Assembly: GCA_013205245.1 (NCBI GenBank)
Contig: JABMNH010000050.1
Coordinates: forward strand, 1-64,000
Reading direction: 5' to 3'
DNA: 64,000 nucleotides
From: Flavobacteriales bacterium
Lineage (GTDB): Bacteria > Bacteroidota > Bacteroidia > Flavobacteriales > Flavobacteriaceae
A model generated the notes under the pieces. The model searched no databases. It was given only the letters and a program-made list of their open reading frames with translations, and had not been told where the DNA came from. The translations under genes were made by a program, and so were the position numbers. Shown here in pieces: positions 18,401 through 26,465 of this stretch. Positions within the stretch are counted from its first letter, which is position 1. Each line of letters begins with the position of its first letter.

Positions 18401-18857
18401 AAGTAATATATGGATCATCCATATCTACCCAATGACCCATTTTTCGAGTCAATTCTTCCCAAATATCGGTGTAACGCATCACCGCTTTTTTACAAGCATC
18501 ATTATATTCGGCAACACTTATTTTTGTGCCAATATCTTCTTTGGTTATGCCCAACTCTTTTTCAACACCTAATTCAATCGGCAAACCATGTGTATCCCAA
18601 CCTGCTTTACGCTTTACTTGATAACCTTGTAAAGTTTTGTATCGGCAAAAAATATCTTTAATAGCACGCCCCATCACATGATGAATTCCCGGAAGTCCAT
18701 TTGCAGAAGGTGGCCCTTCGTAAAACACAAAAGGTTTGTTAGTATCGCGGCTGCTTATACTTTTTTTAAATATATCATGCACCTCCCAATAAACCAAAGT
18801 TTCATCAGCTACTTTAGTTAAATCTAACCCGCCATATTCCTTAAAATTTCGACTCAT
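15435..18857 (-). CDS. ileS: isoleucyl-tRNA synthetase
   Basis: The protein has 1140 residues, the size of the longer IleRS type that lacks the C-terminal zinc finger of the E. coli form. It charges tRNA-Ile with isoleucine and has a CP1 editing domain. The class I signature corresponding to HIGH is PSANGLPGIHH (50-60) and the KMSKS counterpart is KKMSKRLGNAVDP. It heads an operon with the DksA-like gene. The start at 18857 is supported by the MSRNFKEYGGLDL N-terminus and by the divergent sufA promoter starting about 170 bp upstream. Confidence 0.97.
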   Translation of the reverse strand: MSRNFKEYGGLDLTKVADETLVYWEVHDIFKKSISSRDTNKPFVFYEGPPSANGLPGIHHVMGRAIKDIFCRYKTLQGYQVKRKAGWDTHGLPIELGVEKELGITKEDIGTKISVAEYNDACKKAVMRYTDIWEELTRKMGHWVDMDDPYITYKPKYMETVWWLLSQLYKKDLIYKGYTIQPYSPKAGTGLSSHEINQPGCYQDVTDTTVVAQFKVLSPALSVDSKVLPFGNDMGWDNIYFIAWTTTPWTLPSNTALAVGKKIDYVLVETFNQYTFEPIKVILAKALVGAQFGKNAFEVAEEKGLEVYKPNDKKIPFYIAGTCKGADLIGIKYEQLLPFTLPYQDADKAFRVISGDFVTTEDGTGIVHIAPTFGQDDAQVAKEVGVPPMLVLDDNGNPVPLVDLQGRFTKHMGIYAGKYVKNAYYNDDEIPERSLDVEIAIQLKEENKAFNVEKHKHSYPHCWRTDKPVLYYPLDSWFIKVTEKRDRMFELNETIKWKPKSTGEGRFGNWLKNANDWNLSRSRYWGIPLPIWRTEEGDETKMIGSVAELKAEMKKAVDAGVLDADIFPEFEVGNMSDENYDHIDLHKNIVDKIVLVADSGKPMHREADLIDVWFDSGSMPYSQWHYPFENKELIDENKFFPADFIAEGVDQTRGWFYTLHAIGSMVFDSVAYKNVVSNGLVLDKEGKKMSKRLGNAVDPFETMKKYGADAVRWYMIANANPWDNLKFDASGIDEVRRKFFGTLYNTYSFFTLYANLDEFSYAEAEVALSDRSEIDRWVLSELHTLIKNVASFYDDYEPTKVARAIQYFVNENLSNWYVRLSRRRFWKGDYEQDKISAYQTLHTCLLTVAKLASPIAPFFSDQLYRDLMAPLSTDASESVHLSDFPIYNPEMVDEDLERKMQKAQTISSMVLSLRKKEMIKVRQPLQRIMIPVLDNQDRQDIKAVADLILSEVNVKEIELLDDASGILVKKIKPNFKLLGPKFGGNMRHVAAEIQKFTQEDITRLEKEGEIKLTIDDNLVILTADEVEISSQDIEGWLVANQNNLTVALDVKITEELKNEGVARELVNRIQNLRKESGFDVTDKIDIYFQKDGLIELALINNETYIKTETLANNLFCLDAVNEGLDIVFDNINTKLVIQKA

Positions 18858-19023
18858 TTTATGCGTAATATTTTATGATTTGCGAAATTACATATTTTCT
18901 TGATACTATCCCTTTTGACTAACAAAAAATAGCCTTTATATTGCTTTAAAAATTGATATAAAGCCTATCTTTAAATCATTAATCTTAACGCTATAAAACA
19001 ATAGAATTCTAAAAAATTGTTTC

Positions 19024-19055
19024 TATATTTGCACTTATTTAGAATCAATCTATAT
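19024..19055 (+). promoter_or_regulatory. sufA promoter with Fur-like 9-1-9 operator
   Basis: The exact -7 box TATATTTG (19024-19031) is followed by ATTTAGAAT-C-AATCTATAT (19037-19055), an imperfect palindrome matching ATTTAGAAT-C-ATTCTAAAT at all but two positions. It would cover the transcription start. The same element, in the same place, precedes sufS (36634-36652), and a perfect copy lies at 57443-57461. The symmetry resembles Fur-family boxes; assignment to Fur, rather than an Rrf2-type regulator, is inference. Confidence 0.6.
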
Positions 19056-19059
19056 AACG

Positions 19060-19389
19060 ATGATAGAAGTAAGCGAAAAAGCAAAACAGAAAGTGATTGA
19101 AATGATGCAAGAAAGCGGTTTTGATACCTCTTCAGATTTTGTCCGCGTAGGCGTAAAAAGTGGTGGCTGCTCTGGCTTGTCTTACGAATTAAAGTTCGAT
19201 AAAGAACAACATGAAAATGACAAAGTCTTCGAATCTAACGGTGTTAAAATTGCAGTTGATAAAAAAAGTTTTTTGTATTTGGTAGGCACCATCTTAGAGT
19301 ATTCTGGAGGTCTTAACGGGAAAGGCTTTGTATTTAACAATCCAAATGCCAACCGTACTTGTGGTTGTGGTGAAAGTTTTTCACTGTAA
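19060..19389 (+). CDS. sufA: A-type iron-sulfur carrier (HesB/IscA/SufA)
   Basis: This 109-residue protein carries the three cysteines of A-type carriers: GGCSGLSY (Cys at about 38) and the C-terminal RTCGCGESF pair (about 102 and 104). It receives Fe-S clusters from the SufBCD scaffold and delivers them to apoproteins. It is the first gene of the suf cluster and precedes sufB by 26 bp. The promoter has a candidate iron- or cluster-responsive operator. Confidence 0.93.
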   Translation: MIEVSEKAKQKVIEMMQESGFDTSSDFVRVGVKSGGCSGLSYELKFDKEQHENDKVFESNGVKIAVDKKSFLYLVGTILEYSGGLNGKGFVFNNPNANRTCGCGESFSL

Positions 19390-19415
19390 TATTTCTTATT
19401 TTTTAAAATCAAAAA

Positions 19416-20873
19416 ATGTCAACTAAAACAAAATATACCGAAGAACATCTAAAAAAAGAACTCGAAACGCAAGAATATGAGTATGGTTTTTATACTGATA
19501 TTGAATCTGAGAAATTTGCAGTCGGCTTGAACGAAGATGTTGTTCGCGCCATTTCTAAAAAGAAAGAAGAACCAGAATGGATGACCGAATGGCGTTTAAA
19601 AGCTTTTAGAGCTTGGCAAAAAATGGAAGAACCCAATTGGGCAAATGTTAAATATACCAAACCGAAATTTCAAGATATCAGTTATTTTTCGGCGCCAAAA
19701 AAGAAACCAAAACTCGATAGTTTGGATGAGGTAGATCCCGAATTGCTTAAAACTTTCGAAAAACTCGGCATTTCTATTGGCGAACAAAAACGTCTTTCAA
19801 ACGTGGCTATGGATATCGTTGTAGATTCTGTTTCGGTAGCCACAACTTTTAAAAAGACTTTAAACGAACGCGGCATTATTTTTTGTCCGATTTCTGAGGC
19901 TATCAAAGAACATCCAGAACTTGTTAAAAAATATATTGGCAGTATTGTGCCAACAACCGATAATTTTTATGCGGCTTTAAACTCTGCTGTTTTTTCTGAT
20001 GGCTCATTTTGTTACATCCCAAAAGGGGTGAAATGTCCGATGGAATTGTCGACGTATTTTAGAATCAACGAGAGTGGGACAGGTCAGTTTGAACGCACAC
20101 TTTTAATTGCCGACGAAGGCAGTTTCGTTAGTTATCTTGAAGGATGTACCGCACCGCAACGCGATGAAAATCAGTTGCACGCCGCTGTGGTTGAGTTGAT
20201 TGTTTTAAAAGATGCCGAAATAAAATATTCTACTGTACAAAACTGGTATCCAGGAGGCAAAGATGGTAAAGGTGGTGTTTATAACTTTGTGACTAAACGC
20301 GCACTTTGTGAAACCAATGCCAAAGTATCGTGGACGCAAGTTGAAACAGGTTCTGCTATTACTTGGAAATATCCGAGTTGTATTTTAAAAGGCGATAATT
20401 CGGTTGGCGAGTTTTACTCAATTGCCGTGACCAACAATTACCAACAAGCCGATACCGGAACAAAAATGATTCACATCGGTAAAAACACAAAAAGCACCAT
20501 TATATCGAAAGGTATTTCGGCCGGAAAATCACAAAATTCCTACCGTGGTTTGGTTCAAATTAATGCGCGTGCCGAAAATGCCAGAAACTTTTCGCAATGT
20601 GATTCGCTTTTAATGGGAAATGAATGTGGCGCACATACGTTTCCGTATATTGAAGTAAAAAATAAATCGGCGCAAATAGAACACGAAGCAACCACCAGTA
20701 AGATTGGAGAAGACCAATTGTTTTATTGCAACCAACGTGGTATTGATACAGAAAAAGCCATTGCCTTAATTGTTAACGGATTTAGCAAAGACGTGTTGAA
20801 TAAATTACCAATGGAATTTGCGGTTGAAGCGCAAAAATTGTTAGAAATAAGCCTTGAAGGATCTGTTGGATAA
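19416..20873 (+). CDS. sufB: Fe-S cluster assembly scaffold protein SufB
   Basis: The 485-residue protein matches SufB in length and motifs, including CSQNSYRG-like [34 protein letters not shown], and [21 protein letters not shown] in the C-terminal beta-helix. The conserved Cys and Glu that build the cluster are within this region. SufB pairs with SufC and SufD as the scaffold complex of cytoplasmic Fe-S assembly. It is followed by a 57-bp gap containing a C5/G5 hairpin repeat, then sufC. Confidence 0.97.
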   Translation: MSTKTKYTEEHLKKELETQEYEYGFYTDIESEKFAVGLNEDVVRAISKKKEEPEWMTEWRLKAFRAWQKMEEPNWANVKYTKPKFQDISYFSAPKKKPKLDSLDEVDPELLKTFEKLGISIGEQKRLSNVAMDIVVDSVSVATTFKKTLNERGIIFCPISEAIKEHPELVKKYIGSIVPTTDNFYAALNSAVFSDGSFCYIPKGVKCPMELSTYFRINESGTGQFERTLLIADEGSFVSYLEGCTAPQRDENQLHAAVVELIVLKDAEIKYSTVQNWYPGGKDGKGGVYNFVTKRALCETNAKVSWTQVETGSAITWKYPSCILKGDNSVGEFYSIAVTNNYQQADTGTKMIHIGKNTKSTIISKGISAGKSQNSYRGLVQINARAENARNFSQCDSLLMGNECGAHTFPYIEVKNKSAQIEHEATTSKIGEDQLFYCNQRGIDTEKAIALIVNGFSKDVLNKLPMEFAVEAQKLLEISLEGSVG

Positions 20874-20875
20874 AG

Positions 20876-20897
20876 CCCCCTAACCCCCGAAGGGGGA
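20876..20897. repeat. C/G-rich hairpin repeat between sufB and sufC
   Basis: CCCCC TAA CCCCC GAA GGGGG forms a 5-bp G:C stem (20884-20888 with 20892-20896) and stands out in an AT-rich gap. Similar C-rich elements are common between genes in flavobacteria. It may be a dispersed repeat or affect mRNA stability inside the suf operon. Confidence 0.6.
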
Positions 20898-20930
20898 AAA
20901 GTTATAAGTTAAAAGTATAAAGAGAATAAA

Positions 20931-21668
20931 ATGTTGAAAATAATAGATTTACACGCAAGTGTCAACGATAAAGAAATTTTAAAAGGCATTAATTTAGATA
21001 TTAAACCAGGTGAAGTTCACGCCATTATGGGGCCAAATGGTTCTGGAAAAAGCACTTTATCTTCGGTTATTGCCGGTAACGAAACCTATGAAGTTACGCA
21101 AGGTGATGTGGTTTTAAACGGCGAAAGTCTGTTGGAATTTAAACCAGAAGAACGTGCTCATAAGGGTGTTTTTATGTCTTTTCAATATCCTGTTGAAATA
21201 CCCGGTGTTACGACTACAAATTTTATTAAAACAGCTATAAACGCATCGCGTAAAGCCAAAGGTTTAGAAGATTTGCCCGCCAACGAAATGCTTAAAAAAA
21301 TTCGTGAAACGGCAGAACTTTTAGACATTGACCGCAAGTTTTTATCACGTTCTTTAAATGAAGGATTTTCGGGTGGCGAGAAAAAACGAAACGAAATTTT
21401 TCAGATGGCCATGCTTGAACCAAAATTGGCGATTTTAGATGAAACCGATTCTGGTTTAGATATTGACGCCCTTAAAATTGTAGCAAACGGCGTTAATAAA
21501 TTAAGAGGTAAAGACAATGCTATTCTTGTAATTACGCATTACCAGCGTTTGCTAGATTATATCGTTCCAGATTTTGTTCATGTTTTGTACAATGGTAAAA
21601 TAGTGAAATCTGGCACCAAAGAATTGGCTTACGAATTGGAAGAAAAAGGATATGATTGGCTAAAATAA
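20931..21668 (+). CDS. sufC: Fe-S cluster assembly ATPase SufC
   Basis: The 245-residue ABC-type ATPase has Walker [10 protein letters not shown] (about 34-42), signature [10 protein letters not shown], and Walker [13 protein letters not shown], in which the extra Asp/Ser context is typical of SufC. It drives conformational change in SufB-SufD and is cytoplasmic, with no transmembrane partner. The stop codon lies inside a hairpin (21663-21687). sufD follows only after an inserted four-helix-bundle gene. Confidence 0.97.
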   Translation: MLKIIDLHASVNDKEILKGINLDIKPGEVHAIMGPNGSGKSTLSSVIAGNETYEVTQGDVVLNGESLLEFKPEERAHKGVFMSFQYPVEIPGVTTTNFIKTAINASRKAKGLEDLPANEMLKKIRETAELLDIDRKFLSRSLNEGFSGGEKKRNEIFQMAMLEPKLAILDETDSGLDIDALKIVANGVNKLRGKDNAILVITHYQRLLDYIVPDFVHVLYNGKIVKSGTKELAYELEEKGYDWLK

Positions 21669-21687
21669 TTTGCTTTGCAAATTATTT
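21663..21687 (+). terminator. hairpin overlapping the sufC stop codon
   Basis: AAATAATTTGC pairs perfectly with GCAAATTATTT around a TTT loop. The stop codon TAA (21666-21668) is in the left arm. No T-run follows, so this could be a weak terminator, a processing or stability element, or a boundary of the inserted gene. Confidence 0.45.
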
Positions 21688-21699
21688 GTTCCGTACTCC

Positions 21700-21718
21700 G
21701 AGTTTTGGGTTTCGAGTT
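21700..21718 (+). repeat. left inverted repeat flanking the four-helix-bundle gene
   Basis: GAGTTTTGGGTTTCGAGTT matches the reverse complement of 22128-22146 at 16 of 19 positions. The two copies bracket the gene at 21732-22121 at distances of 13 and 6 bp. Confidence 0.6.
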
Positions 21719-21731
21719 AAATAATTAAAAC

Positions 21732-22121
21732 ATGTCAACAATACAAAAATTTGAAGATTTAGAGATTTGGCAATTAGCCAGAGTTGTATGTGATGACATT
21801 TTTAAAATAATTGCAAACACTGATTTAAAAAACGACTACAAACTCAAAGAACAAATCAATGGGGCTTCAGGTTCGATAATGGATAATATTGCTGAGGGAT
21901 TTGAACGTGATGGAAATAAAGAATTTACCCAATTTTTATCAATTGCAAAAGCATCTTGTGGCGAAACACGTTCACAATTATACCGAATTAGTGATAGAAA
22001 ATATATTGATGAAGATACATTTACTGATTTAAAAGACAAAACATTACTACTCGGGAATAAAATTGGTGCTTTTATTAAATATTTAAAAAATAGTGAATTT
22101 AAAGGTTCTAAATATAAATAA
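21732..22121 (+). CDS. four-helix-bundle protein (23S rRNA IVP / Avd-like family)
   Basis: This 129-residue helical protein has the family hallmarks EDLEIWQLAR near the N-terminus and SGSIMDNIAEGFERDG in the middle, followed by EFTQFLSIAKASCGETRSQLYR. Relatives are encoded within 23S rRNA intervening sequences, and Avd of diversity-generating retroelements has the same fold. No reverse transcriptase or variable repeat is nearby. The gene sits between sufC and sufD, where the order is normally uninterrupted, and lies between imperfect inverted repeats. It has no obvious role in Fe-S assembly. Confidence 0.85.
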   Translation: MSTIQKFEDLEIWQLARVVCDDIFKIIANTDLKNDYKLKEQINGASGSIMDNIAEGFERDGNKEFTQFLSIAKASCGETRSQLYRISDRKYIDEDTFTDLKDKTLLLGNKIGAFIKYLKNSEFKGSKYK

Positions 22122-22127
22122 ATTCAG

Positions 22128-22158
22128 AACCCGAAACGCAAAACACGAAACGCAGAAC
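22128..22158 (-). repeat. right inverted repeat flanking the four-helix-bundle gene
   Basis: AACCCGAAACGCAAAACAC (22128-22146) is the inverted partner of 21700-21718, and ACGAAACGCAGAAC (22145-22158) repeats its core again. The array ends 4 bp before the ATG of sufD, so it forms the leader of that gene. Confidence 0.6.
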
Positions 22159-22161
22159 TCT

Positions 22162-23484
22162 ATGGAATTAAAAGATAAATTAATCAGCTCTTATTTGGCA
22201 TTTGAAAATAGCGGTTTTATAGATACCGATTCAAAAGTTCACGCTGAAAGAAATCTGGCTTTTTTGCAATTCGAAAAATTAGGTTTTCCTACAAAAAAGG
22301 AAGAAGATTGGAAATATACCTCACTAAAACCCATCCTAAATAAAGATTATAATCTATTTCCAGATGCCGAAAACGACATTGAACTTAAAGATGTAAAACG
22401 CTATTTTATTCACGAAATAGACAGTTATAAAGTGGTGTTTGTTGATGGTGTTTACAGCTCTTTTTTATCGGAAACCACTCATGAAGGTTGTGATATTTGT
22501 TTGTTTTCTTCGGCTATAAAAAAGCCTAAATACAAAATGGTAATAGACCATTATTTTAATACTATTGCAGAAAAAGACGAAAATCTAACCGCCTTAAATA
22601 CGGCATTTACCAAAGAAGGTGTTTACATAAATATTCCTAAAAACACTATTGTGCCTAAACCCATACAGGTTTTACATTTTAGTACAGGTAACAATAATGA
22701 CGTGCTTTTACAACCTCGTAATCTCATTGTGGTTGGCGAAAATTCACATGTTCAAATTATAGAACGTCACCAAAGTTTATCAGAAAATGCGACGCTTACC
22801 AATGTGGTTACCGAAATTTTTGCCGCAAAACGTGCCATAGTCGATTATTATAAAATTCAGAACGACTTACAAACGGCATCGCTAATTGACAGCACCTATG
22901 TCTCTCAAAAACAAAATAGCATTGTCTCAATAAATACCTATGCCTTTGGCGGAAAGTTGACACGCAACAATTTAAAATTCTATCATAACGGCACGCACAT
23001 TACCTCAAATTTAAATGGCATCACCATTATTGGCGACAAACAACATGTTGACCATAACACTTTAGTAGATCATAAAACACCCGATTGCGAAAGTCATCAG
23101 AATTATAAAGGTATTTATGCCGAAAAATCGACTGGTGTTTTTAACGGAAAAGTGATGGTGCATAAAGAAGCTCAAAAAACAAATGCTTTTCAGCAAAACA
23201 ACAATATTTTGTTACACGATGGTGCCACTATAAATGCCAAGCCTCAACTTAAAATTTATGCCGACGATGTAAAATGTTCACATGGTTGCACAATTGGTCA
23301 GCTAGACGAAGAGGCGCTGTTTTATTTACGCTCACGCGGCATCCCAAAACAAGAAGCCACGGCTTTATTGTTGTATGCTTTTAGTAATGATGTGTTGAAT
23401 CATATAAAAATTCCAGCTTTAAAAAACCGTATCACCAAACTGATTGCACTAAAACTAGGTGTTAATTTGGGATTTGATTTGTAA
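22162..23484 (+). CDS. sufD: Fe-S cluster assembly protein SufD
   Basis: With the start at ATG 22162 the protein has 440 residues, the usual SufD length. A further-upstream in-frame start (22093) would read through the flanking repeat and overlap the four-helix-bundle gene, giving a repeat-encoded tail, so it is rejected. The SufB/SufD beta-helix domain contains VDHNTLVDHKTPDCESHQNYKGI, KTNAFQQNNNILL and KCSHGCTIGQLDEEALFYLRSRG. SufD is the partner of SufB in the scaffold complex. Confidence 0.95.
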   Translation: MELKDKLISSYLAFENSGFIDTDSKVHAERNLAFLQFEKLGFPTKKEEDWKYTSLKPILNKDYNLFPDAENDIELKDVKRYFIHEIDSYKVVFVDGVYSSFLSETTHEGCDICLFSSAIKKPKYKMVIDHYFNTIAEKDENLTALNTAFTKEGVYINIPKNTIVPKPIQVLHFSTGNNNDVLLQPRNLIVVGENSHVQIIERHQSLSENATLTNVVTEIFAAKRAIVDYYKIQNDLQTASLIDSTYVSQKQNSIVSINTYAFGGKLTRNNLKFYHNGTHITSNLNGITIIGDKQHVDHNTLVDHKTPDCESHQNYKGIYAEKSTGVFNGKVMVHKEAQKTNAFQQNNNILLHDGATINAKPQLKIYADDVKCSHGCTIGQLDEEALFYLRSRGIPKQEATALLLYAFSNDVLNHIKIPALKNRITKLIALKLGVNLGFDL

Positions 23485-23539
23485 TACCTTTCTTTTGGAA
23501 TAATTATTGTAATCATCATGTTTTCTAATTTAAAACGTG

Positions 23540-24073
23540 ATGAAATATACAGCAACTCTACTCCTATTTTTATTTATTTCTTTTCAAAGCTTTTCGCAAG
23601 ACGAAAAAACAAAAGGCCTGTTTTATAAATTCTCATTGGCCACAACCTTAACCCTAAACGAAGATTTTGAATTTGGAACTGACCAAACTTTAATTAATCC
23701 AAGTGCTTTTTTTTTAAACAATACCGTAGGTATTCAATTTGACCATAAATCGAGTGTGGGTTTTAATGTTGAATACGATTGGCATTCTAGACAAGGGCTC
23801 AATTTTTTACCCGTTTATTTTAGTTATCGCTATAATGTTTTTGAATACGAAAACAACCTATTTTTAAGAGTTGGCTATGGCCGATTGGTTGACCTTGGTA
23901 AAGCTTTTCAAAGAGGTACTTTTTATAAAGTGGGATTTGGCTTTCAGTTTTTTGATGAAGACTACAAAAATTCTGTCCTTCTCGGATTAGATTTTAGCCG
24001 CAAACGTTTTGGCTTTCTTCAATCAAAAAAAATAGCGAGTGTGTCTGTTTATTTGGAATTTATGGTGTTTTGA
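23540..24073 (+). CDS. putative outer membrane beta-barrel protein
   Basis: The protein has 177 residues from the ATG at 23540; a GTG three bases earlier is also possible. The signal peptide is MKYTATLLLFLFISFQSFSQ. The rest has alternating aromatic and polar strands (FKVGFGFQFFDED, FFLRVGYGRLVDL-like) and ends VYLEFMVF with the terminal Phe expected of an outer membrane barrel. No family was recognised. It lies 55 bp after sufD in the same direction, at the left edge of the accessory block. Confidence 0.65.
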   Translation: MKYTATLLLFLFISFQSFSQDEKTKGLFYKFSLATTLTLNEDFEFGTDQTLINPSAFFLNNTVGIQFDHKSSVGFNVEYDWHSRQGLNFLPVYFSYRYNVFEYENNLFLRVGYGRLVDLGKAFQRGTFYKVGFGFQFFDEDYKNSVLLGLDFSRKRFGFLQSKKIASVSVYLEFMVF

Positions 24074-24080
24074 GAATTAA

Positions 24081-24215
24081 ATTTAACGGGGTTTTATAAG
24101 ATTTGTGCGGCATCGAAGGTAATTCTTTTTCGGTCGGCAAGACCGATAAGGTATCGTCGAGAAGCCCAAGCTCCCGACTGCACCCGCTATTGCATATGAG
24201 CCTTTGTTATGTGCC
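24081..24215 (-). mobile_element. attC-like recombination site of an integron-type cassette
   Basis: The sequence downstream of the lipoprotein gene starts on the minus strand with GGCACATAAC (24215-24206). It continues for about 120 bases of GC-richer DNA containing a hairpin (CGGTC/GACCG near 24131-24145), and ends with GTTAAAT (24087-24081), which fits the GTTRRRY core. The size, about 130 bp, and the inverted core motifs are those of an attC site. The core match is imperfect, and no integrase is in the window. Confidence 0.4.
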
Positions 24216-24219
24216 GAAT

Positions 24220-25023
24220 TTATTCTATTTTCATTTCTTTCTTTTCAAATCCTGTTATTGATTTATCCGATGTGTTAAACTGAAAATGCTCATTGATTGT
24301 AAAATTGAATTTAATATCATAATATCTTTGGTCAATAAATGTCTTTTGATTTGGATTTTCAGCAGAGTAGAATTCACTTTTCAAACTTATTGGGTAGTTT
24401 GTCTCTTTGTCAATAAAATATAAGGTTTTCGAAATGCTACCTATATTTTTTTCAAGTTCTATTGCAAATCCAGGCATTGTCATCTTATTCTCTAATTGTA
24501 CTTTAATTTGATAACAATCCTTGTTTTCAATAACTATGTCATTTAATCTCTCAATTGAGTATGAGTCAGTATTGTCTAAAATATATTTAAATTCATACTG
24601 CATTCCATAAAGTGTATTATGGCTCCAAAAATGTTTCTTCTTAAAATCAGGATATTTAACTAAATCATAAATTCTAGCAACGCTATCACGATTGTTCTTT
24701 CTAACCAACCTGTCTCCATCGTAAATATCTTCGTAAATCACGTTTTCCCTATCATTTATATACATATACCAATGTCCTTTAACACCGACTATGGAATCAG
24801 TAATAAGTCTTTTAAAATACATCTCTCGATATCGTAAAATTGTATCATTAATATTTCGAGGGTTTGTTCTCGCCATATCTTGTTTATAATAAATAGTCTC
24901 AATTGTGTCTATTGTATTAATTGTCTTTTGTAATAATTCTAAGGCTGTCTCTTTTTTATTACAAGATGTCAATACTATCAAAAAGATAATAAGACCTGAG
25001 TGGATAGTTCGTTTGCTTTTCAC
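24220..25023 (-). CDS. putative lipoprotein, cassette-like
   Basis: The protein has 267 residues starting at a GTG; the nearest upstream ATG runs into a stop after three codons. The lipoprotein signal has lipobox VLTSC (Cys at about 21). The mature part, beginning ETALELLQKTINTIDTIETIYYKQ, resembles LolA-like folds of outer membrane lipoprotein carriers, but no firm family was recognised. The gene is bracketed by GTTATGTGCC / GGCACATAAC inverted motifs 4 and 30 bp away, with an attC-like segment at its 3' side. It therefore looks like a captured single-gene cassette. Confidence 0.65.
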   Translation of the reverse strand: MKSKRTIHSGLIIFLIVLTSCNKKETALELLQKTINTIDTIETIYYKQDMARTNPRNINDTILRYREMYFKRLITDSIVGVKGHWYMYINDRENVIYEDIYDGDRLVRKNNRDSVARIYDLVKYPDFKKKHFWSHNTLYGMQYEFKYILDNTDSYSIERLNDIVIENKDCYQIKVQLENKMTMPGFAIELEKNIGSISKTLYFIDKETNYPISLKSEFYSAENPNQKTFIDQRYYDIKFNFTINEHFQFNTSDKSITGFEKKEMKIE

Positions 25024-25053
25024 TTTTATAATTTCATTGCGTTCGTTTTATTT

Positions 25054-25063
25054 GGCACATAAC
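25054..25063 (-). repeat. upstream core motif of the putative cassette
   Basis: GGCACATAAC is the exact inverted copy of GTTATGTGCC at 24206-24215. Read leftward, the order GTTATGTGCC, gene, GGCACATAAC, attC-like stem is that of an integron gene cassette. Confidence 0.5.
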
Positions 25064-25081
25064 TCCTTTTATCCTTCAAAA

Positions 25082-26428
25082 TTATTCTTTTATCCCCGCC
25101 AAAATCTCTTTTAAAAAGGCGTTAAAATCAAATTCTGGATCTTCGGTTAAACCGGTTCTTACCACTACCAAGTTTTTAGATGGAATCATAAATACCATCT
25201 GCCCTTGGTAGCCATTACAGCTAAATAAATCTTTGGGAACATCGGGGTAAATACCGCCAGCATTTAACCAAAATTGCGCGCCATAGCGGCCGTTAGACGT
25301 GTTGGTTGGTATTTTAATATAATCTACCCAAGTGCTGTCTAAAATTTGCTCGCCGTTCCAATTGCCTTGATGTAAATTTAAAGTGCCAAATTTTGCCCAA
25401 TCGCGTGTGTTAGCCCAACCGTAAGATGAGCCTACATAATTACCTGCCAAATCGGTTTCAATTAAAGCAGAATGCATCCCTATCTTATCTAACAATGCAC
25501 CGTACCAAAAATCTAAATATTCTTGATGTGTTTCAAATTTTGTACGCAAATAACCAGAGAGTAAATTGGTGGTTCCCGATGAATAATTCCAATGGGTATC
25601 GGGTTTAAATTTGGCGGGCATTTGACGTTGCGACATACTCATATCTTTATCTAAAAACAACATCCGTGTGACGCCAGATAATTCGTTATAATTTTCGTCC
25701 CACTCTAAACCACTATTCATATGCAACAAGTCACTTAGCGTGATATTGGCACGTGCGTCGTTTTCCCATTCTTTGAATAAATGTGACTGATTCACATTCA
25801 ATTTACCATCCTTTTGCAGGATGCCAAACATGGTAGCCGTAATACTTTTGGTCATAGACCAACCTAGCATTGGGGTATTAACATCAAAACCATCGGCATA
25901 CTTTTCTGCGATGATTTGATCTTTATACAAAACTAAAACCGTTCGGGTTTTCTTAATATTTTCGCCTGGTTTATCAAACGCATCTGTTACGGCCTGACTG
26001 ATTTTAGCATAATCAAGCTCTGCAAAAACCGTGTCTTTTTGAGCCAAATCCCCGTAAGGGTAAGGCAAATTTATTTTAGTGAAATCACGTTTCGGAATCT
26101 CATATTTTAAATCGTCTTCTACACCATCAATCATTAAAACAGCACCCAAGCCTTCTCTAAAAACGGCTGTGCGTTTTTTTAATCCAAACACTTTAGAAAT
26201 AACCGATTTCTCTTCTTTATTTACAGTGTTTTTTGCCATCTCAATAGACGGAATATCATTGTCGCCTTGCTCTATAGACGCCTGTGTGCGATGTGCTAAA
26301 AACATACCAGATGCCACACTTTTTGATGAATAGCCTGTAATAATATCTAATTTAGGATAATACGAATACACCACATAAGCCAAAGCTATAACAACAACAA
26401 CGGCAAGTTTTTTTAAGATTTTTTTCAT
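25082..26428 (-). CDS. serine hydrolase (class C beta-lactamase / PBP family)
   Basis: The protein has 448 residues from ATG 26428. An N-terminal hydrophobic segment (MKKILKKLAVVVVIALAYVVYSYYP) acts as signal or membrane anchor. Catalytic motifs of the beta-lactamase-type fold are SMTK (SxxK nucleophile), YSSG (YxN/YxS equivalent) and a late HNGYQGQ-like CNGYQGQMVF. Such proteins in Bacteroidota are usually esterases or D-amino peptidases rather than antibiotic-inactivating enzymes. The longer start at 26473 would put residues before the signal. The gene diverges from a TetR gene and shares a 100-bp control region. Confidence 0.85.
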   Translation of the reverse strand: MKKILKKLAVVVVIALAYVVYSYYPKLDIITGYSSKSVASGMFLAHRTQASIEQGDNDIPSIEMAKNTVNKEEKSVISKVFGLKKRTAVFREGLGAVLMIDGVEDDLKYEIPKRDFTKINLPYPYGDLAQKDTVFAELDYAKISQAVTDAFDKPGENIKKTRTVLVLYKDQIIAEKYADGFDVNTPMLGWSMTKSITATMFGILQKDGKLNVNQSHLFKEWENDARANITLSDLLHMNSGLEWDENYNELSGVTRMLFLDKDMSMSQRQMPAKFKPDTHWNYSSGTTNLLSGYLRTKFETHQEYLDFWYGALLDKIGMHSALIETDLAGNYVGSSYGWANTRDWAKFGTLNLHQGNWNGEQILDSTWVDYIKIPTNTSNGRYGAQFWLNAGGIYPDVPKDLFSCNGYQGQMVFMIPSKNLVVVRTGLTEDPEFDFNAFLKEILAGIKE

Positions 26429-26449
26429 TATATAAAGTTTTAAGATTAA

Positions 26450-26457
26450 CAAATGTA
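26450..26457 (-). promoter_or_regulatory. -7 box of the serine hydrolase gene
   Basis: An exact TACATTTG on the minus strand lies 21 bp before the ATG. A -33 TTG exists at 26473-26471, but the spacer of 13 bp is short. The box overlaps the control region of the divergent TetR gene, so the hydrolase may respond to the same regulator. Confidence 0.45.
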
Positions 26458-26465
26458 GCAATAGT

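Noticed and set aside
21732-22121. Diversity-generating retroelement
   Set aside because: The gene is of the Avd-like fold, but no reverse transcriptase, template repeat or variable repeat lies nearby.
22093-22161. Upstream start of sufD overlapping the four-helix-bundle gene
   Set aside because: The extra 23 residues are encoded largely by flanking repeat sequence and the usual SufD start is at 22162.
25082-26428. Antibiotic-inactivating beta-lactamase
   Set aside because: Only the general SxxK/YxS serine hydrolase motifs are seen. Such proteins in this phylum are usually esterases or peptidases.
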